Below are positions 25,417-33,731 of a stretch of 57,239 nucleotides of DNA, piece by piece. Position 1 is the stretch's first letter; every line of letters begins with the position of its first letter. The position numbers and the translations under genes are program-made. The DNA comes from Endomicrobium sp. (GTDB lineage Bacteria > Elusimicrobiota > Endomicrobiia > Endomicrobiales > Endomicrobiaceae). The stretch lies in assembly GCA_031264105.1 (NCBI GenBank), contig JAISEM010000031.1, forward strand, positions 1 through 57,239, given 5' to 3'. The notes beneath the pieces were generated by a model. It saw only the letters and a list, made by a program, of their open reading frames with translations, was not told the DNA's origin and did no database searches.

Positions 25417-26647
25417 ATTTTTTTACTACTATCATTGCATTATGACCACCAAAGCCCAAAGAATTTGAAAGCGCACAAGTTATTTGCTGTTGCCTCATTT
25501 TATTTGGAACATAGTCTAAATCACAGTCTGGATCTGGAGTTTCATAATTTATAGTAGGAGGTATAAAACCCTCTTGCATAGCAAGAACTGTAGCAGCAAG
25601 CTCCACACTAGCAGCACCACCCAATAGATGCCCCGTCATAGACTTAGTTGACGAAACAGGTATTTTATACGCTTTTTCTCCAAAAACTTTTTTTATTGCC
25701 AAAGTTTCAGCTTTATCATTTAATACTGTAGAAGTTCCATGAGCATTTATATAATCAATTTCATCTTTAGAAATACCTGCATCGGATATAGCTTTTTCCA
25801 TTGCCAAGATAGCAGATTTACCTTCTGGTTCAGGAGCTGTAATGTGATAAGCATCATTAGAGGCTCCATAACCTACAAGTTCAGCATATATTTTTGCACC
25901 TCTGGCTAAAGCATGCTCTAAAGTTTCAAGAACTACAATTCCAGCGCCCTCGCCTATAACAAAACCGTCGCGATTCTTATCAAAAGGTCTAGATGCTTTT
26001 TGTGGATCATCATTCCTCTGAGAGAGAGCTTTTATAGAACAAAAACCCGCTATTCCTAGCGGAACTATAGCGCCTTCAGAACCACCAGTAACTATAACAT
26101 CAGCATCACCGCTTCGCAAAAGTCTTAAAGCGTCCCCTATAGCATTGTTTGCCGAAGCGCAAGCACTAGTAATTGCATAATTGGGACCGGTAAAACCATA
26201 CTTTATGGCTATTTCACCAGGAAGCATATTTGTAATTATCATAGGAATAAGAAAAGGACTTACTCTTCTTGGACCTTTTGCTAAAAGAGTCTGTTCTTCT
26301 TCCTCAATTACATCTAAACCGCCTATACCGGTACCAGTTATAACTCCGATTCTTGATAAATCTTCTTTAGACAGATCAAGTCCTGAATCTTCAACAGCAA
26401 TTTTCGCAGCAGTAAAACCAAACTGTGTAAATTTGGCCATCTTATTTATTTTTTTTTTCTCAATAAATTTCTCAGGTTCAAAATCTTTTACGATAGCTGC
26501 AAAGCGAGTAGTATAAACGCTTGCATCAAAAGACTCTATATTAGAGACACCTGACCTTCCTTCTTTTAAAGCATTAGTAAAATCAGCGTTGCCTATACCT
26601 ATAGGAGTAACAACTCCAACACCGGTTATAACTATCCTCTTTTTCAT
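25406..26647 (-). CDS. fabF: 3-oxoacyl-ACP synthase II (FabF)
   Basis: A 413-residue elongating ketosynthase that condenses malonyl-ACP with acyl-ACP. The active-site cysteine is in ITSACASANNAIGDA (about residue 165). The two histidines are in NAHGTSTVLND and STKSMTGHLLGGA, and the C-terminus has NSLGFGGHNA. Normal length. It begins 15 bases after acpP and overlaps rnc. Confidence 0.97.
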   Translation of the reverse strand: MKKRIVITGVGVVTPIGIGNADFTNALKEGRSGVSNIESFDASVYTTRFAAIVKDFEPEKFIEKKKINKMAKFTQFGFTAAKIAVEDSGLDLSKEDLSRIGVITGTGIGGLDVIEEEEQTLLAKGPRRVSPFLIPMIITNMLPGEIAIKYGFTGPNYAITSACASANNAIGDALRLLRSGDADVIVTGGSEGAIVPLGIAGFCSIKALSQRNDDPQKASRPFDKNRDGFVIGEGAGIVVLETLEHALARGAKIYAELVGYGASNDAYHITAPEPEGKSAILAMEKAISDAGISKDEIDYINAHGTSTVLNDKAETLAIKKVFGEKAYKIPVSSTKSMTGHLLGGAASVELAATVLAMQEGFIPPTINYETPDPDCDLDYVPNKMRQQQITCALSNSLGFGGHNAMIVVKKYAS

Positions 26648-26662
26648 TTTTATACCTTGTTA

Positions 26663-26902
26663 TTATTTTGTAGCATGCGCTTTTATGTATTCAACTGCGC
26701 TTCCTACTGTTTGAATCTTCTCAGCTTCTTCATCTGGTATTTCAATACCGAATTCTTCTTCAAAAGCCATAACAAGTTCTACTGTATCCAAAGAATCTGC
26801 TCCTAAATCATTAACAAAAGATGCTCCTGTTACAACTTCTGCCGGATCTACACCTAATTGTTCAACAATAATTTCTTTCACTCTAGTCTCTAAATCTGCC
26901 AT
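26663..26902 (-). CDS. acpP: Acyl carrier protein
   Basis: A 79-residue acidic protein with the phosphopantetheine attachment serine in [21 protein letters not shown] strong GGGAGG ribosome site precedes the ATG. It carries growing acyl chains for the Fab enzymes around it and feeds PlsX, LpxL and, possibly, the SPT-like enzyme. Confidence 0.97.
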   Translation of the reverse strand: MADLETRVKEIIVEQLGVDPAEVVTGASFVNDLGADSLDTVELVMAFEEEFGIEIPDEEAEKIQTVGSAVEYIKAHATK

Positions 26903-26962
26903 TGTACGTCCTCCCTTTGTTATTCTTTGCTATTATTTTTAGATATGCAAAGAGCGTATAAA

Positions 26963-27706
26963 TTACATGTACATTCCACCGTTAACTGCCATAACATGTC
27001 CTGTTATATAAGACGAATCATCACTTGCAAAAAACAAAGCAGACTTAGCGATGTCAGATGCATTTCCAAGTCTTGCAAGAGGTATTGCAGAAGCCATAGC
27101 ATCTTTTTGCTCTTGAGTCAACTTGTCAGTCATCGTAGTGCGTATAAACCCTGGAGCAATGGCATTCACTAAAATATTTCTTGAAGCAAATTCTCTTGCA
27201 CAAGTTTTAGTCATTGCTATAACTCCCCCTTTAGAAGCAGAATAATTTATCTGACCAGCATTCCCCATTTGTCCAACAACAGAAGCTATATTTATTATTC
27301 TACCCTGTCTTGCTTTAAGCATTGGCTTACTTGCAGCTTTTATACAGTTAAACACACCTTTTAAATTAACGGCTATAACTGCATCCCAATCTGTTTCACT
27401 CATTCTCAAGACGAGATTGTCCTTAGTTATACCTGCATTATTGACTAGTATATCTATTTTGGAAAATTTATCAAGAGAAGCTTTTATCAGCGATTCACAG
27501 TCTTCTAACTTAGTCACATTTGCCGCTATAGCTGCAGTTTCAATACCATACTTTGATTTTATTTCATCTACAGTTTTCTGAGCTGATTCAATATTTATGT
27601 CAGAAATAACAACCTGCGCTCCTTCAGACGCAAAAAGATCAGCTATTGCCCTTCCTATTCCTTGAGCAGAACCGGTAATAACTGCTGTCTCTCCTTGAAG
27701 TCTCAT
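26963..27706 (-). CDS. fabG: 3-oxoacyl-ACP reductase (FabG)
   Basis: A 247-residue short-chain dehydrogenase that reduces 3-oxoacyl-ACP with NADPH. It shows TGSAQGIGRAIADLF at the N-terminus, NNAGITKDNL (about 87), the catalytic serine in IINIASVVGQMG, Y-x3-K as YSASKGGV, and the C-terminal SYITGHVMAVNGGMYM. It overlaps fabD by 4 bases (ATGA). Confidence 0.96.
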   Translation of the reverse strand: MRLQGETAVITGSAQGIGRAIADLFASEGAQVVISDINIESAQKTVDEIKSKYGIETAAIAANVTKLEDCESLIKASLDKFSKIDILVNNAGITKDNLVLRMSETDWDAVIAVNLKGVFNCIKAASKPMLKARQGRIINIASVVGQMGNAGQINYSASKGGVIAMTKTCAREFASRNILVNAIAPGFIRTTMTDKLTQEQKDAMASAIPLARLGNASDIAKSALFFASDDSSYITGHVMAVNGGMYM

Positions 27707-28632
27707 TTATTCAATTCCTCCAACGTTTTTTCTAAACTCTCACAATCTTCTATATTTAACGCCTTTTTTGATCTGTCTATCCTTCTTAAAAGCCCTGACA
27801 AAACTTTTCCTGACCCAATCTCTATAAATTTGTCAAAGCCTAAAAGGATTATATTCTTTATAGTTTCGTCCCACTTTACGGCAGATTTAATTTGTTTTAC
27901 GAGTTTTTCTTTTATTGTTGACAAATCTTTAGTTAGAGAAGCATCACAATTGGTAAACACTCCAAATTTGGGCGCGTTAAAAGTATATTTTTCCAACTCT
28001 TTTGCCATATTATCCGAAGCTGACGACATAAGAGAAGAATGAAAAGGACCTGAAACATTTAAAACAACTGTTTTTGCTCCGACGGCAGACGCAAGTTCAA
28101 CAGCTTTATTTATTGCAGCAGAAACTCCGGCTATAACAATTTGGCATGGAGAGTTGAAGTTTACAGCTTCACATACGCCAACAGTTGAAGCTTGTTTACA
28201 TATATCTTCAACAATAGGCGCATCAAGGCCAATGGTTGCAGCCATAGTGCCCGGATTTGCTTCAGAAGCTTTTTGTATAAATTCACCTCTGGCTTTTACC
28301 ATAGACAGTCCATCTTTAAAATCAAAGAATCCTGCGGCATACAATGCACAATACTCACCTAAAGAATGTCCAGCAGCAACAAATTCAGCATTTTTAAAAT
28401 CATAAAGCTCTTTAAAAACTTCAAATGCTGCTATGCTTACCGTAAAGATTGCAGGTTGAGCATATTTTGTAAGAGTTAAATCTTCTTGAGGTCCTTCAAA
28501 AATAATTTTTTTAAGTTCGTCACCAGCTAAGTCTATTATTTCTTTAGCTTTTGGGTATTTTTCGTAAAAATCTTTTCCCATTCCTACGCTTTGAGATCCT
28601 TGTCCGGGAAACATCAATGCTATTTTTGACAT
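27703..28632 (-). CDS. fabD: Malonyl-CoA:ACP transacylase (FabD)
   Basis: A 309-residue enzyme that loads malonyl groups on ACP. It has the opening ALMFPGQGSQSVGMGKDF, the nucleophile elbow GHSLGEYCALYAAG (about residue 90) and the histidine in NVSGPFHSSLM. ATG 28632 is preferred because AGGA lies about 10 bases upstream; a TTG three codons earlier is also possible. The stop is TGA inside the ATGA overlap with fabG, showing that TGA works as a stop codon here. Confidence 0.95.
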   Translation of the reverse strand: MSKIALMFPGQGSQSVGMGKDFYEKYPKAKEIIDLAGDELKKIIFEGPQEDLTLTKYAQPAIFTVSIAAFEVFKELYDFKNAEFVAAGHSLGEYCALYAAGFFDFKDGLSMVKARGEFIQKASEANPGTMAATIGLDAPIVEDICKQASTVGVCEAVNFNSPCQIVIAGVSAAINKAVELASAVGAKTVVLNVSGPFHSSLMSSASDNMAKELEKYTFNAPKFGVFTNCDASLTKDLSTIKEKLVKQIKSAVKWDETIKNIILLGFDKFIEIGSGKVLSGLLRRIDRSKKALNIEDCESLEKTLEELNK

Positions 28633-28653
28633 TATAATCAATCCTATGAAATC

Positions 28654-29643
28654 TTAGATTCTAACTACGGAAGCGCCCCAAGTAAATCCGCCGCCAAAAG
28701 CAACCATCGCAACTAAGTCTCCGCGTTTAACTCTGCCTGTCTTTATGGCTTCATCTAAAGCTGTTATGGTGGTAGCTGATGAAATATTTCCAGTTTTATG
28801 GATATTTACAAAAACTTTGTCCATTGGTATATCAAGTTTTTTAGCAACAGCTTCAATTATCCTCATATTTGCCTGATGAGGTATAAAGAGACTTATATCT
28901 TTTAGTTTTTTACCAGAAAGCTCTAAAGCTTTTTGAGCAGATAAAGCCATCTTTGGAACTGCCGCCTTAAAAACATCTTTGCCTTGCATTTTCATTGTAT
29001 GAAGATTTTGATTAACAGTTTCTGCTGTAGCAGGGTTGGCAGAACCGCCGCCAGGCAGGAAAAGTAAATCTGAATATGCACCATCTGCGCCTAGATATGT
29101 TGATAAGATATTGTCATCTTCCTCTGAAGCGGACAATATCATTGCACCCGCCCCATCGCCAAATAAAACGCATGTATTTCTGTCTGTCCAGTCTGTAATT
29201 TTTGAAAGAGTTTCAGATCCTACTAATAAAACAGTTCTATATAGTCCAGACTCTATAAATGCTCTTACCGTTGCAATGCCATAAATAAAACCACTGCAAG
29301 CAGCGGATAAGTCAAAAGCTGGGATAGAATTTAATCCCAATTTTTTTTGCAAAAAACATGCTGTTGACGGAAAAAACATATCTGGAGTAATAGTAGCTAC
29401 AATTATTAAATCTATTTTATCTGGGGAAATATTTGAGGATTTTAAAGCTTCTAAAGAAACCATATAGGCAAGATCCGAAGTAGTTTCATTTTTCTCGGCA
29501 ATTCGCCTTTCCTTGATTCCAGTTCTTGTATTTATCCATTCATCTGAAGTGTCAACCATCTTTTCCAAATCAGCATTGGTAAGAAGTTTCTTGGGAAAAT
29601 ATGAACCAGTGCCTAAAATTTTCACGCCAATTTTTTTGTTCAT
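28654..29643 (-). CDS. fabH: 3-oxoacyl-ACP synthase III (FabH)
   Basis: A 329-residue initiating ketosynthase that condenses acetyl-CoA with malonyl-ACP. The catalytic triad is visible: cysteine in FDLSAACSGFIYG (about residue 114), histidine in FIPHQANMRIIEA, and asparagine in NIHKTGNISSATT. It sits 2 bases after plsX and 21 before fabD, the classical order. Confidence 0.96.
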   Translation of the reverse strand: MNKKIGVKILGTGSYFPKKLLTNADLEKMVDTSDEWINTRTGIKERRIAEKNETTSDLAYMVSLEALKSSNISPDKIDLIIVATITPDMFFPSTACFLQKKLGLNSIPAFDLSAACSGFIYGIATVRAFIESGLYRTVLLVGSETLSKITDWTDRNTCVLFGDGAGAMILSASEEDDNILSTYLGADGAYSDLLFLPGGGSANPATAETVNQNLHTMKMQGKDVFKAAVPKMALSAQKALELSGKKLKDISLFIPHQANMRIIEAVAKKLDIPMDKVFVNIHKTGNISSATTITALDEAIKTGRVKRGDLVAMVAFGGGFTWGASVVRI

Positions 29644-29645
29644 TA

Positions 29646-30662
29646 TTATACCAAATCCATTTTTGATTTTGCTATAGCTTCTTTTATGTCTTTGGTAAGA
29701 TTATCTTTAGCAGCTTTTGCTCCAACGAAAATAGCGTTTTTAACAGCTTTAAAATTTGAAGCTCCATGACCAACTATGCAAACACCGTCAACACCTAAAA
29801 GAGGAGCTCCGCCAACTTCGTTATAATCCACCTTTTTTCTTAAATCCTTTATAGCAAACCACAAAAAAGGAACAGATACCCAAGCCATAGGATGTCTTTT
29901 AAGAGATGTCTTAATGAGTTTTAAAAGAACTTCCGCAAGGCCTTCACCAAATTTTAATATTACGTTTCCTACAAAGCCATCACATACCACAACATCTGCT
30001 TTTGCTTTTGGAATATCTCTCCCTTCAATATTACCAACAAAATTAATGTCGGCTTTCTTTAGGAGATCAAACGCAGCCAAAGTAAGTTCATTTCCCTTGA
30101 TATCTTCTTCTCCTATTGAAACAAGTCCGACTTTTGGATCTTTAATACCAATAATCTTTTCACAAAATAAACTTGCCATTATTCCAAATTGCAAAAGATA
30201 TTCTGGTTTGCAGTCAACGTTTGCCCCCATATCGGCAATTACGCAATGGCCGTTTATGCTTGGGAAAGTTGTTGAAATAGCGGGCCTCAAGACGCCTTCT
30301 ATCCTTTTCAAATAGAACAATGCCGCAGACATAACTGCTCCAGAGTTACCCATTGAAACAAAAGCATCTGCTTTTCCATTGGCAACAAGTTTTGCACAAA
30401 CTGATAAAGACGAATCTTTTTTATCACGTACAGCCTTAACCGGGTGATCGTCCATAGAAATAATTTCCGTCGCATTAACTATTTCTATATTAAGAGACTT
30501 AACGTTATAACGTTTAGCATATTTTGACATTTCTTCGACTAATATCCTTTCTGGGCCTACAAGTAAAATCTTGTAGTCCGATTCTCTTGCCGCTAAAATT
30601 GCACCTTCAACTGTAGAAACTGGAGCGAAGTCACTGCCCATAGCATCAAGCGCAATTATCAT
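29646..30662 (-). CDS. plsX: Phosphate acyltransferase PlsX
   Basis: A 338-residue enzyme making acyl-phosphate from acyl-ACP, the first step toward lysophosphatidate with PlsY. It shows the opening IIALDAMGSDFAPVSTVEGA, MDDHPVKAVRDKKDSS and VCDGFVGNVILKFGEG. Its start overlaps the stop of the yceD-rpmF gene by one base (TAATG), suggesting tight coupling. Confidence 0.96.
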   Translation of the reverse strand: MIIALDAMGSDFAPVSTVEGAILAARESDYKILLVGPERILVEEMSKYAKRYNVKSLNIEIVNATEIISMDDHPVKAVRDKKDSSLSVCAKLVANGKADAFVSMGNSGAVMSAALFYLKRIEGVLRPAISTTFPSINGHCVIADMGANVDCKPEYLLQFGIMASLFCEKIIGIKDPKVGLVSIGEEDIKGNELTLAAFDLLKKADINFVGNIEGRDIPKAKADVVVCDGFVGNVILKFGEGLAEVLLKLIKTSLKRHPMAWVSVPFLWFAIKDLRKKVDYNEVGGAPLLGVDGVCIVGHGASNFKAVKNAIFVGAKAAKDNLTKDIKEAIAKSKMDLV

Positions 30663-30898
30663 TATTTTTCAACCTCTTGCCGACTTTGTTCTTCTGATTC
30701 TGCGTTTTTAGCTTTTTTAACTTTTTTAGCAACTATGAGCCTCCCATTATAAAAACCGCACTCTGGGCATACTTTATGAGGCATTTTTACAGCTGCGCAA
30801 TTTGAGCATTTACTTGCATTTGGAGCGTCTAATTTTGAATTTGCTGATCTTCTGCAATCCCTACGATGAGGAGTATGTTTTCTTTTTGGGTTTGGCAT
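30662..30898 (-). CDS. rpmF: 50S ribosomal protein bL32, internal start
   Basis: From ATG 30898 the product is 78 residues: the conserved MPNPKRKHTPHRRDCRRS opening, a four-cysteine zinc ribbon (CSNCAAVKMPHKVCPEC), and a C-terminal charged extension. GGAGGAAGTAAAAAG stands directly before the ATG, a good ribosome site at normal spacing. Independent translation from here is more likely to supply ribosomes than the long fusion, since bL32 needs its native N-terminus. Confidence 0.85.
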   Translation of the reverse strand: MPNPKRKHTPHRRDCRRSANSKLDAPNASKCSNCAAVKMPHKVCPECGFYNGRLIVAKKVKKAKNAESEEQSRQEVEK

Positions 30899-31381
30899 CT
30901 TTTTACTTCCTCCGCTATTGTTATTTAACAATTCTTTCCATCTTTCTTTAACTGACTCGTCAATGCTGTCACAGCAATTACAAGAATTATTCTTTTTATT
31001 GTGTCTTCCGCAAGTTTTACATATTCCAAGACAATCTTGATTACAAATAGGTTTCATGGGCATTTCAAGTAGTAATAACTGACGAACTTCTTCGCCAACG
31101 TCAATCTGCCAATTATCTACTTCAATATTGGTATTTATAGGGATTTCAATATGATGTTTGTATAAGCTAAGGCAACGTGAACATTCAACTTCAACAAAAC
31201 CCTCCATTATCCCACTTACATATATTGATTCTTCAGAAAACTTTAAAGCTCTAAAAGAAATAAAAATATCAAAACTTAACCCTATGTTACCATTGTACTT
31301 ATGATCTTTAACTTCAACTGTATCCGTTTTCAAAAAATCAGACAAACTTAGTATTAGTTCTCTCATTGAAATTCCGAACAT
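30662..31381 (-). CDS. YceD (DUF177) protein joined in frame to ribosomal protein bL32
   Basis: One uninterrupted frame of 239 residues. Residues 1-160 are a DUF177/YceD domain, with the cysteine pair GFVEVECSRCLSLYKHH, then PICNQDCLGICKTCGRHN. Residues 162-239 are a complete bL32 beginning MPNPKRKHTPHRRDCRRS. These are normally two genes, yceD then rpmF. No stop codon lies between them. A GGAGG ribosome site sits just before the bL32 ATG, so bL32 can also be made alone. YceD family members are linked to 23S rRNA and L32 accumulation. The first start could be at 31381 or 31366. Confidence 0.88.
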   Translation of the reverse strand: MFGISMRELILSLSDFLKTDTVEVKDHKYNGNIGLSFDIFISFRALKFSEESIYVSGIMEGFVEVECSRCLSLYKHHIEIPINTNIEVDNWQIDVGEEVRQLLLLEMPMKPICNQDCLGICKTCGRHNKKNNSCNCCDSIDESVKERWKELLNNNSGGSKKMPNPKRKHTPHRRDCRRSANSKLDAPNASKCSNCAAVKMPHKVCPECGFYNGRLIVAKKVKKAKNAESEEQSRQEVEK

Positions 31382-31413
31382 TTTAATATGTTCTGCAGCT
31401 TCTTGTCAATTGC

Positions 31414-32625
31414 TTACTTATTATTTCCTATAACTCTGCGAGACTCTCTTGCTATCATCAACTCTTCATTTGTTGGAATAACTATAATCTTCACTTTAGA
31501 ATTGCTTGTTGATATAAATCTCTCTTCTCTTGAACGCTCTTTATTTTTTTCAACATCTAGTTCAATTCCCAAAGCATTTAAATTCTTACAAACAGCTTCT
31601 CTAACAGGAGCGGAATTTTCCCCTATTCCAGCGGTAAATATTAATGCATCAGCACCATTTAATACTCCATAATAAGCGCTTACATACTTTTTTATACTGT
31701 AAACAAGCATGTTAAAAGCAAGTTGTACCTTTTTATTTCCTCCTGAAACAGCTTTAAGAATATCTCTCATATCAGCAGAAAGTTCTGATACTCCCGCTAA
31801 TCCACTTTTTTTATTCATCAAATCATTTAGCGTTTTAGCATCTTTGTACTCAGGGTATTGATCTATTAGATAAGCTATTATAGCGGGGTCAATATCTCCG
31901 CATCTTGTACCCATAATAACACCTTGCAATGGAGTAAAACCCATTGACGTATCTATAGCTCTACCATTTTCTATTGCAGTTATGCTGCTACCATTGCCAA
32001 GATGAGCAGTTATCAATTTCAAAGTGTTCAAAGGTTGGTTAAGTAAAACCGCTGCTCTGTGCGAAATATAATCATTGGAAGTTCCATGAAAACCATATTT
32101 TCTTATATGATCTCTTTCATAGAAATCATAAGGAAGAGCATACATATAAGCATAATCAGGTATTGTTTGATGGAAAGCCGTATCAAACACCAAAACAGAT
32201 GGTATTCCAGGAAGCATTTTTTCAACAGCAACTATACCAGCATAATGAGCAGGATTGTGCAATGGAGCTATTGAAAAACAATCTTTTAACTCTTCTTTTA
32301 CCTTTCCTGTAACCAAAACAGATTTTGAGAATTTATCTCCACCATGAGCTACTCTGTGACCAACAACATCTATTTCACTGACGTCTGAAATAATACCTTT
32401 CTTTTTATCTAGCAATTCGTTTATTATCAGCTCTACAGCTTCAGTATGATTTGCAACTTTTACGGATTCTTTTGTCTCTTTATTTTTTACAGTTTCTCTC
32501 TTATAAAAAGCTTCTGGAAGACCTATACACTCTATTAAGCCCCAAGCTATCTTTTTCTCATTTTCCATCTCAAATAAAGTATACTTTACAGATGACGAAC
32601 CGCAATTAACAACTAATGCTTTCAT
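31414..32625 (-). CDS. ackA: Acetate kinase
   Basis: A 403-residue enzyme that makes ATP from acetyl phosphate. It shows the opening [70 protein letters not shown] and [14 protein letters not shown]. It is read toward yceD-rpmF with a 32-base gap, so it may head the long fatty-acid operon. No phosphate acetyltransferase gene is in this window. Its upstream leader is one arm of the 55-bp inverted repeat. Confidence 0.97.
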   Translation of the reverse strand: MKALVVNCGSSSVKYTLFEMENEKKIAWGLIECIGLPEAFYKRETVKNKETKESVKVANHTEAVELIINELLDKKKGIISDVSEIDVVGHRVAHGGDKFSKSVLVTGKVKEELKDCFSIAPLHNPAHYAGIVAVEKMLPGIPSVLVFDTAFHQTIPDYAYMYALPYDFYERDHIRKYGFHGTSNDYISHRAAVLLNQPLNTLKLITAHLGNGSSITAIENGRAIDTSMGFTPLQGVIMGTRCGDIDPAIIAYLIDQYPEYKDAKTLNDLMNKKSGLAGVSELSADMRDILKAVSGGNKKVQLAFNMLVYSIKKYVSAYYGVLNGADALIFTAGIGENSAPVREAVCKNLNALGIELDVEKNKERSREERFISTSNSKVKIIVIPTNEELMIARESRRVIGNNK

Positions 32626-32641
32626 AATGCTACGACTCCTT

Positions 32642-32696
32642 TATTCAACAAGTTGTAATTAAGCTTACGGAGCAAATTTACAAACTATAAGCCCAA
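32642..32696 (-). repeat. Left arm of 55-bp inverted repeat (ackA leader)
   Basis: These 55 bases match the reverse complement of 33566-33620 at 54 positions; the only difference is at 32688. This arm lies 16 bases before the ackA start, inside its untranslated leader. It and its partner enclose the TdeIII-like gene. Confidence 0.95.
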
Positions 32697-32774
32697 TTTT
32701 AAAACTTTTTTAAGTTAAGTATTTATAATATATACGCCCTATAAACGCATATTAATCTTATAGGACATTGTCTG

Positions 32775-32804
32775 ATTCTATCAGTATTTTCTATTAATTG
32801 TCAA
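32775..32804 (-). promoter_or_regulatory. Likely sigma-70 promoter for ackA
   Basis: On the minus strand, a consensus TTGACA (32799-32804) and TAGAAT (32775-32780) are spaced by 18 bases. Transcription would start near 32768 and cross the left repeat arm before ackA. No stronger candidate is seen in the gap. Confidence 0.6.
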
Positions 32805-32818
32805 ACACTTATACAGTA

Positions 32819-33555
32819 TCATGTTACTGCGGAAATTATTCGTTTACCACTTCGAGCATTATTTATTGTATTTTTGAAATAATTATCAATTTCTTCTCTA
32901 ATCTCAATGCCAACGCGCTCAAAACGATCCAATAAATCTTTATAGGTATCTTTGCCTGCAAGAAAATCCCAAAATTCTTCGGCAACTTTTAATTCATTTC
33001 CTAAATCAAGCATTCCAGCCAGTGTCCAGCGGTCATACGGTTTTGGCTCGTAAGGATTATACGCAATTGCCATAAGCGTAGTAACTTTTGCTTTGGGATT
33101 TTCTAAAAGAATTACCGCAGTCCATTCAAGTAAAGTTCTTTTAAATTCTTTAAAACTACATTTATTAGGGGCTACGGTTTTAATATCAAACAAAAATTTC
33201 CCCTATTGGTTTTTTCAAGGTAAATAGCTATTTTTGTAAGTTTTACCTTATGCATTTTGCCTCTCCGACGAACTTTCCTTATTCTTTCTATCTCTTCAAC
33301 TTTACTCGGCTTTACGCTTGCTGCTGAAATTTCGTCAATAATATTTTGAATCTCTCTTTGAGCGTCATCGCTTATTTGCGTTCCGGCAGTTGGCCGTTTT
33401 TCTGTTATTTTGAAAATTACTTTAGCAAGCTCAAGACCGACAGGCTCAAAAATTGTAGTTCCAAAATTGGCATTTAGAGAACGTATAAAAGAAAACAATG
33501 CCGTTGTGTCTTTGCCAAGAAAGCGAGTACGAAACGGCATAGACTGAAACGACAT
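32819..33555 (-). pseudogene. TdeIII-family type II restriction endonuclease, one frameshift
   Basis: Two overlapping frames make one protein. The first (33555-33172) opens MSFQSMPFRTRFLGKDTTAL and ends IYLEKTNRGNF. The second (about 33190-32819) continues FDIKTVAPNKCSFKEFKRTL, YNPYEPKPYDRWTLAGMLDL and VAEEFWDFLAGKDTYKDLLD, the hallmark blocks of TdeIII-type endonucleases, whose known member recognises GGNCC. One extra A in the short A-run near 33185 restores a single frame of about 245 residues, close to full length. No methyltransferase gene is beside it. It is bracketed by the inverted repeat and absent from the usual ackA context, so it was probably acquired. Confidence 0.82.
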
Positions 33556-33565
33556 AGACGCAGAC

Positions 33566-33620
33566 TTGGGCTTGTAGTTTGTAAATTTGCTCCGTAAGCT
33601 TAATTACAACTTGTTGAATA
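33566..33620 (+). repeat. Right arm of 55-bp inverted repeat
   Basis: Inverted copy of the ackA leader segment with one mismatch, ending 10 bases before the start codon of the TdeIII-like gene on its outer side. The stretch 33621-33731 beyond it holds only a 37-codon ORF without support, plus a 7-bp inverted repeat (GTCCATT/AATGGAC). Confidence 0.95.
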
Positions 33621-33731
33621 TTTGATTTTTGTCCATTGGTTTAGAGACATAAGAAATAAACCACGCCTGTACATAAGTTCTATAAAAATCTTGGCTTTAA
33701 TGGACATCTAAGCATGCCTTTGAATTGAGAT

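Noticed and set aside
32819-33555. Two separate small genes or a programmed frameshift in the TdeIII-like region
   Set aside because: The two frames join at one conserved block with a single-base indel in an ordinary short A-run; no slippery heptamer with a downstream pseudoknot was evident.
33621-33731. 37-codon ORF ending in the right repeat arm, considered as a methyltransferase remnant
   Set aside because: No methyltransferase motif, no ribosome site, and it terminates in repeat sequence; not enough to call.
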